Assembly: GCA_003427395.1 (NCBI GenBank)
Contig: BFEA01000423.1
Coordinates: forward strand, 502,896-549,000
Origin: Chara braunii
Lineage: Eukaryota; Streptophyta; Charophyceae; Charales; Characeae
Reading direction: 5' to 3'
DNA: 46,105 nucleotides
Below, in pieces: positions 1-10,472 of the stretch. The notes under the pieces are model-generated. The model made no database searches and had not been told where the DNA came from. It saw only the letters and a program-made list of their open reading frames with translations. Each line of letters starts with the position of its first letter. The first letter of the stretch is position 1. Position numbers and translations under genes: made by a program.

Positions 1-72
<72 letters not shown>
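1..72. repeat. (GA)n microsatellite at window edge
   Basis: Perfect GA dinucleotide run from the first base, so its true length is cut by the window. Confidence 0.99.
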
Positions 73-75
<3 letters not shown>

Positions 76-795
76 GAGGGGGGTGGCGAGGCGGAGTCGA
101 GAAATTGAGGCGAGAGTTGTGAGAGCGCCGGTCGGGGAAGGAGACTCGGGGGGAAGGGGGGACGAGAAGAGTGGTGGCAACCGTAGAAGATCAAGGGAGG
201 GGTGAAAAAAATGGGGACGAAGAGATGCGGTAAGGATAGAATGGGAGTTGATGTCGTTGGGAAAGCAAGTTGAGCGGAGAGGTAGGGTAAAAGAGGAAAC
301 ACGAACAGTGACGAGTGAAATGAGCAGAACGGCGCGGAAGGTGTGCGGTGTGATGGAAAGGGAACGAACATGGCTGGAAGGGTGAGGGTGTCGGGAAAAG
401 ACGGAGGGTATGAAACGAATCAAGCGGCTAGTGGAGATCGGGAGGAGAAGGACGACCAAAGAGGACATGAAGTTGGGATGGGGGGGAGGCGATAGGGTAG
501 GGGAATGTGGGGACGGAGGCGCGTGGTGAAGTGCATTTACCACGCGGCCTGGACATTTGGGGGGAGAGATGAAGTCGAAAAGGGAGAAAGGAAAGACGAG
601 GAAGGTATAAGAGAAGGGAAAGTTGGTAGGAGAGGAAGATAGGGGCATGTGGAGGAACGGACGCGGGGGGGGTACGTGTACCTAGCGGCGTGGACATGCG
701 TGATATCGAAGTGCCGTGTACCGTGGGCCGCAGGTGAGGCAGGACGAGGGCAAGGTGAAGGGAAGTAATAATGGATTGACAGAAAAGGAGTGAGC

Positions 796-797
<2 letters not shown>
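73..797. other. purine-rich gene-free stretch
   Basis: G/A-rich on the + strand. The 140-codon minus-strand frame across it is Ser/Leu low complexity with no recognisable motif. No exon, RNA gene or promoter is seen. Confidence 0.7.

Positions 798-831
<34 letters not shown>
798..831. repeat. (GA)n microsatellite
   Basis: Perfect GA run of about 17 units. Confidence 0.98.
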
Positions 832-834
<3 letters not shown>

Positions 835-2020
835 GAGGGAGGTTCCCCAACGAGGGGCTGGGAGAGATACCGGCAGGGGTCTAGGGAAGGGTCGACTGCG
901 ATGGGAAGTGGTTTACTGCGATGATCTATTTATAAGCTGTCATTATGAAGTTGATGGCAGATTTGGGAGGGTGTTAGTGTCTGCTGTCGTGTCGATCGTG
1001 GTTGTGTTCTTAATTATGTACTCACACATGCCCAGACATGGACACCCCTACCGTAGGGTTTATGATTCACCAGGCGCTTTTTGTTCAGTTAGGGTTTTTT
1101 ATGCGCAGGTGATGGTGAGGTTATCTTTGTTTATCGGGCGGAATATGTTAGTTTCTTTTATCGTGCCCGCTGCTTATATATTGCTGCGCGAGGCACTGTT
1201 TTTGAGTGCTATTTTGTGCTCTATAGTTGTCTTCGATTTTCCGTTGTCTATATATTGTTCGCTTGGCTCCGTCTATTGCACCTATTGTGGTCTTCTTGCC
1301 TCCCTCAATCATCGTTGTTATCGTAATTCAGTTGTCTTTTATTACGTTGCGATTGGGGTATCCAACCAACCGCCATCTGGTCGAGCAGGCGAGTATGGAG
1401 GAACACATTTTTATGTTGGAGGAAAGTTTTTAGGCCGCCTTCTGGCTCCTCTCGTTCCCTCTTGTGTGTTGACCGTATCATACTATCTAACATTGCGGGC
1501 ATATCATCGACATGTCATTCTTGATGTTCCTCTTCTTTAGTGCCGCCTCTCGTTCCCATGCTGATAAGTTGCTTTAGACCTGTTTTGTGAGTGATCCATA
1601 TCCAAGAACGGTGAAGTTCTTCTTTAGTGCCGCCTCTCGTTCCTATGACAGCCTTTTCCCCCTTTAAATTCTATGTATCTCATCGAACAGTGCCAAACAG
1701 GAGTCTGGGTAGTCGTCCTTGCAATTTGAATTGATGTGGTAATTTAATAGAGATCGATTTGTTGCCTTCCCTGGGCTGTATCCGGCTTTGGTTGCCGCGT
1801 CAGCAGGCGTTGGGTCTGGCCGCACCCACCAAGCAAATGTGGAAAAAGAAAATTATATGGCGGGTGGAGCTTTCCAGGTCCTAGCGGGGGACTCATTCTC
1901 ATTTTGCACACTTGATTTCTAGTGTGTGAGGCAATGCCCATTGTCTCTTCTGTCATCACACTCTTTTCATATTTGGTACGAGCATCGGCAATTCCAAGGT
2001 CAGTTGATTAGTCGAGTCTC
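832..2020. other. gene-free stretch of mixed composition
   Basis: A 235-codon + strand frame (833-1540) has a hydrophobic composition but no recognised domain or splice context. The phrase GTGCCGCCTCTCGTTCC occurs twice (near 1540 and 1630), a short direct repeat about 90 bp apart. Nothing else is supported. Confidence 0.6.
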
Positions 2021-2131
2021 CAGTGTGTCCGTGTTACTTTTTTATCTTTTTTGAGGCTTTAATGCGTTCACTACTTCGTTTTCTACTTGGTACTCTACTT
2101 CCATTCTCTGCCTCCGCCTTCTTTTGTTGCT

Positions 2132-2304
2132 CCTCTCCGTCACTTGGAAGTCCTGGTGCTCTCACCCTTTCCCTTCTTCCTCCGGTCACTCCCAAACCCT
2201 TTCGTTCGTCTTTTGCTGCGCTTTTTCCTTCTTCCCCCCCCTCCATTTTTTCTCTCGCTCATTTCTCTTCTTCCCTGCTGCAGTCTCTCTCTTCTGTCCG
2301 TTGC
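2132..2304. repeat. direct repeat copy 1 of 2 (about 170 bp)
   Basis: The segment from CCGTCACTTGGAAGTCCTGG to CTCTCTTCTGTCCGTT recurs with few changes at 3055-3232, about 923 bp downstream. Confidence 0.92.
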
Positions 2305-3054
2305 CGCTCTTTTCCCTTAGCTGTTGCTCCGTCCCCCCCCCCCCTCTTGTTATTTTGCGTGCCGCCTCATTTCTCTCCCTTGCCGTAGCGTCCCTCTCGC
2401 CTCCGCGATTATTTCTATTGCTTCTTTTCCTGTCACTTCTGCTTTTTCTTTGATGTGCCGTTTTGCTCTGTCCCCCTCTCCCATGCCCTTCCCCTCCTTG
2501 CGCACTTTCCCCGTCGTGCACCTTTCGTAGCACCCATCTGCTTTGGCTCTTCCTCCGCCTTTTCTTATCAGGTTGTACTCTTTTGCTCTGCTCTCTTTTG
2601 ATCGCCTTTAGACCCCGTGAGGCGTTCTCCTCTGTCATCCTGCTGATCTCTGTATTCCCAGTGGGCCTGCTAGGTCCTCTTCTCTCTGTATTCTTCCGCC
2701 CTCCACATATCCTCTGTATTCTTCCGCTCTCCACATATCCTTCCCCTCTGTCATCCTGCTGGTCTCTCTTTCATCGTTGTCCGGTTCTGCCTTGTCATCC
2801 TCTTCTCTCCTTACCGTATTCAACTTCTGTTTCCGTGCCCTTCGTCCCGCTTCATCTTCACATACTCTTTCGTCGTCGTCTTCCTGCAGTTCTCGGCATC
2901 CCGCCATATTCGCGCTCTCGTTCTCTCTCTCAGCCTTGTCTTCCTCTTTGGATCCTGTTTACTATTCTTGCCGTTTTTGTCATCCTTGTTGCCCTTGCCG
3001 TTTGCGTCGTCTTTGTCGTTCACGCCATCTTCTGCCTTTGTTGTCTCTCCACCT

Positions 3055-3232
3055 TCCTCTCCGTCACTTGGGAAGTCCTGGTGCTCTCACCCTTTCCCTT
3101 CTTCCTCCGGTCACCCCGAAAACCTTTCGTTCATCTTTTGCTGCGCTTTTTCCTTCTTTTCCCCTCTCCACTTTTTTTCTCACTCCCATTTCTCTTCTTC
3201 CCTGCTGCAGTTTCTCTCTTCTGTCCGTTTTG
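3055..3232. repeat. direct repeat copy 2 of 2 (about 170 bp)
   Basis: Second copy of the 2132-2304 repeat. It shows small substitutions and one- to few-base indels in the homopolymer-like parts. Confidence 0.92.
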
Positions 3233-3813
3233 CCCTTGTCATCTTTTTGGGCTCTCGGCTTTTTCGTCTTCTCTCGTCGTTCCAATCTTCGCTCGTTATG
3301 TTCGTCTCCCCATTGCCATTCTCTTCCAGGTGCGCCGTCTTCTTGGTACCTCGGTTTAGTCTCTTGTCCTCACTGCCACTGTCCGCGCACCTTTCTGTTT
3401 GCCTTCTCTATTTTTACCTCCCTCGCCGTTCCTTTCCGCCTTTCATGTTCTCTTCGCCTCGCCCCCGCATTTCCCACCGCCTGGCTACTCTGTCACGTGT
3501 CCCCTCTCGGCTGGCCCTACCGTCCCTCGTCTCCTCCCTCACTTTTCCTGTCCCTCTCTCCTCTTGCGCTTCTCTGTGTCTTTTCTTACTTTTCCAGTTG
3601 TCCCCTCTTCTGCTCTGCCTTTCTTTCTCGTTCGCTATTGTTCCACTCTCTTGCAGCATCCCTGCTTTCTACTTTTCCCTATTATACTGCTGTCTGCCTA
3701 TTGGTCATCTGTGTGGATTTTCGGTGTTTTCTCCGCTTCTTGCGCCTCTTGCTACCCTTTCAGCACTCTCACTTTTTTTCGCCTTTCTTGAGCCGTCACC
3801 GTCCTTTCTCGTT

Positions 3814-3932
3814 CCCGAACTTATCTCTTCTGTCCCCTCTCTCATTCTGTATCTGTCCTATTTTCTTTTGTCCCGAACTTATCTCTTCTGTCCCTGCTCT
3901 CATTCTGTATCTATGTCCTATTTTCTTTTGTC
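3814..3932. repeat. 58-bp tandem duplication
   Basis: CCCGAACTTATCTCTTCTGT through the TTTTCTTTTGTC end occurs twice in tandem, starting at 3814 and 3872. Confidence 0.93.
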
Positions 3933-4196
3933 AGCTCCGTTGTCCTGGATCCTTCCCTCTCTATTCTATTTCATTATTTCTTCGCTTTCGCCGCTTCCTT
4001 CTGTTAGGCCGCGTCTTCGGAGCATCGTTCTCTCGATGCCCTCCGGAGTGGGTTTGTGCTAATTACGCGGTTGTTTCCGGGCTGAAAATGGCTCCTTCGA
4101 CAGGCTGGTTTCCGCTCTCTTCTATGTCCCCGCCCTCCACTCGCCTTCACTTCTCTGATGACCTTTGCCTTCGACGAATCTCCCTTTACGGCCCGC

Positions 4197-4276
4197 TTTC
4201 CCTGCGGGACTGCCCGTCTTTCCCTGCGGGACTGCCCGTCTTTCCCTGCGGGACTGCCTGTCTTTCCCTGCGGGGT
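4197..4276. repeat. 22-bp minisatellite, about 3.6 copies
   Basis: The unit TTTCCCTGCGGGACTGCCCG + TC starts at 4197, 4219, 4241 and 4263. The last unit is truncated and diverged. Confidence 0.96.
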
Positions 4277-4560
4277 TGACGTTCCCTTAGACTTACTCTT
4301 TGGCCGTCTCGGCTCTCCTATTTTTGACTGACCCTACCTGCTTTGCGGAACGACTACCGGTTTTCCTGCTGCTTGCGCGTTTTCGTTGTCACGAGATCGC
4401 CTCAGCTTGCGCCCTTTCTTCTGCCCTTGACAGATCGTTCTAGCCCGAAGTAATTGTTGTCCTGAGCTTGGACTTCCTTCTCGGCCTGTCCACGTCACTG
4501 GCCTTGTTCCGACTCTCCCTTCTACTCGCTCGCCCAGCCATTCTGCTGTGCCTTACTATC

Positions 4561-6563
4561 CTTTCCGTCGTCGGCGTCTGCACTTAGCTCGGCGCTCTCC
4601 CTGGCAGCTCGCATCCTGACACTGGGCCTCCCTGTTCTCATCGGCCTGTTTGTGTTCCTCAGCCTCCCTCCGTTCTACTCTGCCTCTTTCCATTCTCCTC
4701 CGTCCTCCTGTCGTTTCCCCTTCCCACCCTTCACCCTGTTCCCCCCGCTCCTCCCCGTCTTCTTTTTCACTCTTTTCTCCGTTAACTGTAGCGGCCTTTT
4801 CTCTTCTTTGTATAAGTCCTGCAGCGTTTCTTCCCACCTTCCTCACGGACAGGAAGCTCTCTATTGAGCGTGCGTTGCCATCGCGTGTTTTGTCCATTGC
4901 CGCTGCATTCCTGCTTCTTCGGCGCGCAGCGTATGACCTGACATCCTGATCACAAATGCATTGCTTTTGGGCAGCCGGCCGATTCTCTCTGCCTATTTGG
5001 CGCCTGTGAACAGCATTCTCGACACTCGGCCTTTCGCTTGTAAACCCAATCTCTGTCGATAGGGACGGCATAAAAAAGAGCGCAAATGGTTCGCGAGCCA
5101 ATCTCGGTCTATGGTGAAGTTGATGGATCCCACCGAAGCATAAGGAGAATACCACAGTGGTATTCAATCTTCTGTTAACGATGCTGTACTTGCCTTGCCT
5201 GCCTTGTTCTCTTTCGCTTTTTCGTTCCCCCTTTTCCCATCAAATTTCACCGTGCATGTGTTAGTCCGTCGGAGCTTCATTTCTATTCTTTGCGGAATGT
5301 CCCTTCTCCACGTGTCTTGATCTAGGTGTGGAACTGAACATGGGTGATCTTTGTCTGTCCATAGCAAGTCCGTTTCGTGCCTGCTTGCTGCATTCCGGGC
5401 CTCGTCGCGCCGCTCACCAAATGTGGAAAGGACAAAAGCTAAAGCGGTGATATTTCACCTCACACTACCTACCTACCACTACTCCTAATTGTAGGCATAG
5501 CTTAAAAAAAAAACCCAAAAAAAACAAAAGCGGTGATATTTTGTTTCATGTTCTAATGTGGAATATTCGTTCTCATTGTGCACATTTGGTGAGTGGCGCG
5601 GCGACGCGCTCACAGTACGCGGTCAAAGCTCAGATTTCTCCTTGACCGTGTGAGTCGCCATACTTGCGGGTCGTCTTTTTTTTTTTCCATCCACGTGGCC
5701 GGCCTTGTACGTAAGAGGTGATGAACAGGCGGAGCTTTCCAACCTTCTTTCCTTTTTCTGTTTTGATTTTTTTTGCCTTTGTGCTCCGATACGCTGTTTG
5801 ACGACATATAGCATGGATTGAGACCAGTCTTCTCGGGAAGAGCGAGGTTGCCGTGTTCCGTCTGCTCGTGGATGTAGAGAATTGTGGCCTCTGTGTTTGG
5901 TGTTTGTCCCCCGGCCTTGGTTGCCTTGTATTAACATGGCTTGCGACTGGTCGTCTCGGGAAAAAGAGCTGCCCTGCAATAGAGATCGGCGACCTAGGCG
6001 CACTCAATAATTCCTTGCTTGTCGTCTTCCGCCTGTTCGCGGTTATAAAGAATTCACCTCCGTGATTGCCGCGGGTGATCTTCGGATCTGACGCCCTGAT
6101 CTCCCCTGGCGATTGATTCTAGGCATCCACAGTCGTCAATGTGCGGGACGATACGAGCAATCTAGAACACACGTGTATGTGAATAGGATCCTCGACCGCT
6201 GTAGGCTGTGCCTTTCAAGGCGGTGTCGAAAGGAACAGCTCAATGGTGTCAAGAATGCTTGCGCAATCGTGTAGATACAAGAATAGCTAATACTATTAGC
6301 CGGTAGTTTTTAGTACTGGGGAGTGCTTTGGAGCAGTGCGCAACCAGCGAAAATTCTGCTTAGAATCGCTGATCAAACTGTAGAAGATTGGGAATAGCCA
6401 GAACCAGTGAGTGAAAAAGGCATCTCCACGCAACCACCGTCTGTCTGATTTTGTCTCGTAAACATACGGACGAGAGCGGATAACGATCCCCTCTGAGAGC
6501 GCTTCGAAAGCGATGTAGTTGGAACAAGGACTGGCGGACGGTGAAAAAGAGTTGGTTTTTGTT
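4561..6563. other. gene-free stretch
   Basis: Mixed composition with a CT-rich left part, an A-run at about 5505-5530 and a T-run at about 5678-5689. The 203-codon minus-strand frame at 4556-5167 is Arg/Glu/Gly low complexity on the purine strand and is not supported as a gene. No LUC7 first exon was found here. Confidence 0.55.
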
Positions 6564-6661
6564 TTTCTTTTCTTAACTTTGTCATGCTTTCTTTTCTTTA
6601 CTTTGTCATGCTTTCTTTTCTTTACTTTGTCATCCTTTCTTTTCTTTACTTTGTCATCCTT
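6564..6661. repeat. 24-bp minisatellite, four copies
   Basis: The unit TTTCTTTTCTTTACTTTGTC + ATGC repeats with period 24. The last two copies carry ATCC in place of ATGC. Confidence 0.96.
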
Positions 6662-6775
6662 GCTAAGCAGGGTCCATGCTAATGTTCTCTCTGTATCGTT
6701 CCAAATTTAGCGAATGTATACAAGGACGAAAAAAAGACCTGGTTTGGGTGAAGACGGTAGTCTTGGATTGATCAC

Positions 6776-6902
6776 CAACACCCTCATTGCGAATGGATAC
6801 AAGGTTGCTTTACGTCTTCCTCTGAACACAATGCACCTCCATCTTTTCGACTGTATCGGACGGGAAAGCAAACTTGTATCCATTCGTAATGAGGGTGTGT
6901 TG
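6776..6902. repeat. fold-back with about 37-bp arms
   Basis: The left arm (6776-6811, CAACACCCTCATTGCGAATG onward) is the near-perfect reverse complement of the right arm (6865-6902). A central stretch of about 53 nt separates them. A transcript in either direction would form a long hairpin. It could be a MITE remnant or a small-RNA precursor; the sequence does not say which. Confidence 0.93.
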
Positions 6903-7206
6903 CTTTCGTAATGACTGCCAATCGTCAGTGGTCTGAGCTGTAAAGCTGATTACCCGATTGGCTCAATAGAAGATAGAGCTTTGCCCTCACGACCACCTAC
7001 TCTCTCTCATTTCCCTCACGATCATCTACTGTCTCGCGTTTGCCCTCAAGACCATCTCCCCCTGGCCGCCTTCTACATCAGCGGAACATGCTCCCTGTTC
7101 TTTTTTTTTTTTCCGTACTTTTCTTTCTTTTCTTGGTAAGGGCGACACCCTTGATATCGTCTTCAAACTGACCGGGCTCATTTCAGAGTTATTCGACTCA
7201 CCTGAG

Positions 7207-7366
7207 CCGGTTGGGACTCTGAACTGAGGTCTGTATTTCAACAGTGCATGGGTGTTCGAGCTGAGCTAGGCCCGTTCGTTGCGGTTCCGGTTGGGACTCT
7301 GAACTGAGGTCTGTATTTCAACAATACATGGGCGTTCCAGCTGAGCTAGGCCCATTTGTCACGGTC
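7207..7366. repeat. 80-bp tandem duplication
   Basis: CCGGTTGGGACTCTGAACTG starts at 7207 and again at 7287. Both copies run through AGCTGAGCTAGGCCC with few differences. Confidence 0.95.
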
Positions 7367-10300
7367 CCAGTTATACTAGGGAGGTCTTCGGTTCTTGCAC
7401 GCTTGCCCCCCGGGGATGGGGGCCATCTTCAGTTACCTGTCTCCCTTCCTCCGTTGAAGGCTTCGGTGTTACCCCTTCGCCTAACCCTCCCTCTCCCCCT
7501 CCAACTCTGTGTCTCCGCCTTCCCTTGCCCTCCCTGGCGAATCTGACCTACCCCCTCCCCTCCCTGTTGCCGCTGCCTCCTCTCCTCTCCTTGCAACCTT
7601 TGTCTCTGCCCGTCCTATGGTCTCCTTGCAACCCTCTCTCTCCTGCTGCTCCTCAGATTCCCAAGTGGTAGTGCAGGAGATTGGTTCCCGTCCCAGTACT
7701 ATGGTTGAGTCATAAACTTGTGGCTGCACAGCCGGTGGGAGGGAGTAGGCAGAGGGATGGGATGGGGCAATGGCAGCCATGCCGGTGGGTAGTTCATGCT
7801 TCACGCTCTGATTCACACTTATGTACGATGGAAGCTCTTGAGCTTCTGTACGCGCTGGAAGCTGTTGAGCATGGCGGTGCGTCGCAGGTTCCAAAACATA
7901 GCAGACCTGACCTCTGCACTGATCTGACTGACGTTTCTGTACACAAGAAGCTCTGGCGTAAGGCTGTTATGGTTAAGGTTTTCGTTTATCTTGACGGTTT
8001 CCTTGCAGGTATGATCGTGCCCACAATAACTTCCCGCCCTTTTCTATTGTGGACAGTGTGACCTCTTCATCACAAGGCCCTGCGTGTACTTGCTGTGACC
8101 TCCCCTTCCGTTAGGTCACATGAAATGTGATTCTTGGGTGTGAAAGCCATCATAGGACCGCTTTGCTTAGATGACCTCGAGTCATTGTGCATAGAGGACT
8201 CTCTCGCTTTTTCTAACTGAAATCATATCTCCTGCACCTGGACATCTTGCCTGCTCAATTGCCCCAAGAATGATGTACGTTAAAATGTACACGCCTATCA
8301 TCTCCACGCTGGCTTATCCTTGCCTCCCCATGGCATGCTATTCCTATCAGGCCTGCTTTCAGGGCATGGTTCATGCAAGTTGCTGCAGTGGCTGTTGCAC
8401 TGAAAGCTCTGTTCCAGCCACATTGCAGTGCCACGTGGAAGATGAGATCCACACGTGTTTGTGTTTGTTTGGCTTTGCAATGTTAGCGCTTACGACATGG
8501 AAGGTAGGTTCAACCTGAATGCAAATGACTTGTGCCATCACATGGCTCCATGTAGTGTTGTACTATGTGGTACCACACAATACGATGCAGGCTGAGTGTG
8601 TTGCTTTGTGGGCAAGCGGCACCATGTGGGGTGGGCCATTCCATGTGAGACGAAATGGTACCAACACATGCCGTGTGGAAAAAAGAATGAAAAAGACTCG
8701 CCAACATCAGCTACAATTCGGTCCACGCTGCCCCCGAAAAATAAAAACAAATAAAACATGCCAAACATTAGGTACAATGCGGCCCTCGCTGCAGCCATAT
8801 CCGGGCTGAGCGGCATTCTGTGACCAAGCGGGTTTGGTGGTATAATGTGCAGTGGATCGTACTATGTCGATCTGGTGGTAGCCTGCGGCCCAGGTGATAC
8901 CATGCGGGTTGTGTGATACAGCATGATGTAAGTCATAGCATGTGGACTGGATGGCGGTATGTGAGCTGGCCAATGCAGAGTGGGGAAGGTGGGCGAAGGA
9001 GAACTTGGCCCCAGCTGAAAGAGCTGTAATGTACTTTATGGCTTGGAAGCCCTAGGGATACCGTGCAAGGGCATACTCGCACTAGGACTTTGCTGGATGT
9101 ATATGACCGCTGTTCCGAGCTTGCTAGGATGCACCTGACTGCAATTTCGTCCTTGGAGAAGTGGAAACAGTCGTAGTGTCAGTTTGCCCTAACAGAATCA
9201 AATCATTCTGATTTACTTGCGCCCCTTACTTTGAAAAAATAAAAAGAAGATACACTCGTCAACTGTCAAATAAGTAGGCCTCAGGTCGAGTCCTGCCAAT
9301 GAATGACTCGTGTCAAATTCTTTCCCTTTGAGGTGAGTTCCCAGATAACAAAGTTGAAATGTTGCAGAGTCTTAAAAGGGAAAGAATGGAAAGGTAAAAG
9401 AACAAACACCAAAACAGCCCAAAGCAAAAAAAACAGGCTGCGGCCTTGAACCAGTGCGGCCTGCAAGCTACCAGAAACAACAAAAATGGTCTCGCGACCC
9501 TGGAAAAAAAGAAAAACTCGCGCCAGGACACCTCGATCTTGCGACAATAGGGCCCAAAAAAAGTGAAACTCAACACACAACTCTGTGATGGATCTCTTGT
9601 CCTGTGCAACGACTGCAGGGGACCTATTTTGGCAGTGCCTGTGGGAAGCGTTCCTGGGGGGCCGCTTTAAGCTCTAAGCATCATATAGAGAGGTAGATAT
9701 AGGAGCAAAGGAAATAAACACAAAGAGGGTGACACGACTGCACACTCTTTGTTCGCTTCGGGTATTCAGTCTTAGTCAATGGTCCCGCGACAATGGAGAG
9801 CGAGAAGGTCTGCTATGCGGGCTTGCAGAGTGTTGCGTAATAAGGTTAGGGCATAGAAGGGAAGCAAAAAAGGAAAAGTACGTCGGGGGTCGGTTGACGC
9901 GATAAACTGACGGTGAATTTGCTCGTATGCCTGGCTTAGCAAATTCGTGCATAAGTATTACCTGAACGGCAACATGTCATGGTGCACGTCATGTATGATG
10001 CCATTTGCGGGTCCAGTGCGTTCTGAGAGGTGTACCACTGCAAATAAACGACCCCTGAGGATGAATGATGTGGTTCTAAACTGAATCTCCTTTACTCTTG
10101 TTCTTGCTGGTAGTCTTCTTGCACGTGTATGGTTACTGGTGTGATAGGTGGTGTATAATGCTGGAGTTTTTTACCTTGCTCATTGAGTCTGAATGCTGGA
10201 GCAAGTCTTTGCATCTCTTGAAGGTATGATAATGTGGAAGCTGGTGGCGAGTGCGTCGTTAAAAGGGCCTGGTTTGTCTGTTTTGTTCACGGAGTTGCCG

Positions 10301-10419
10301 ACTGACTTCTTAAGCTAGTTCGGAATTGCCGTAATATTTGTTTTGCATTTCAATCATCAGCTCTTTAAGGCAAGGGCTAACACATGTTGCTTGTTTGTTT
10401 TTAAACTTTGTGGTTGCAG
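7367..10419. other. no exon found; LUC7 upstream intron or 5' flank
   Basis: This stretch lies immediately upstream of the first recognised LUC7 exon. I looked for the family's MDA-x-RKQLD-x-LMG start and the C-x5-G-L-C-P-H-[ED]-L-F finger motif and did not find them. A 126-codon + frame at 7681-8061 has a plausible residue mix but no recognised family. The 8519-8990 part is full of degenerate CATGTGG/ACCATG-like words. 9281-9609 is A-rich on the + strand. Confidence 0.55.
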
Positions 10420-10472
10420 AAAATCGACCTGGGCCCTTGTGGCAAAGTGCATTCGCTTCATCTCAGGCTTGA
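10420..10472 (+). CDS. LUC7A: LUC7 exon: end of zinc finger 1
   Basis: The exon lies between acceptor TGGTTGCAG and donor GA|GTATCC. It encodes KIDLGPCGKVHSLHLRL plus two bases of a Glu codon. Plant LUC7 has the equivalent K-[MI]-D-[ML]-G-P-C-x-K-V-H-S-L-x-L-R at the end of the first CCCH-type finger, so Cys7 and His11 are metal ligands. The exon starts in phase 0, so at least one upstream exon must exist. The donor GTATCC is weaker than the others in this gene. Confidence 0.88.

Larger units (their letters stand above)
2020..4560. repeat. 2.5-kb pyrimidine-rich block
   Basis: The + strand is overwhelmingly C/T across the block, which suppresses stop codons and yields overlapping open frames up to 500 codons rich in Ser, Leu, Phe and Pro. 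It contains internal direct repeats, listed separately. It looks like an old, degenerate, repeatedly duplicated polypyrimidine tract, not a gene. Confidence 0.85.

Noticed and set aside
833-1540. 235-codon hydrophobic frame
   Set aside because: No family, no splice context, no codon pattern that stands out.
2777-4279. 500-codon + strand open frame
   Set aside because: It lies wholly in the pyrimidine-rich block, is Ser/Leu/Phe/Pro low complexity, and overlaps equally long frames in other phases. It is a composition artefact.
4556-5167. 203-codon minus-strand frame, Arg/Glu-rich
   Set aside because: It reads the purine strand of the same skewed region, and no domain is recognised.
7681-8061. 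126-codon frame as a possible LUC7 first exon
   Set aside because: It lacks the conserved LUC7 start and the GLCPH[ED]LF finger motif.
9255-9300. GGTCGAGTCC as a polymerase III B box
   Set aside because: No A box at suitable distance upstream, so no tRNA or SINE call.
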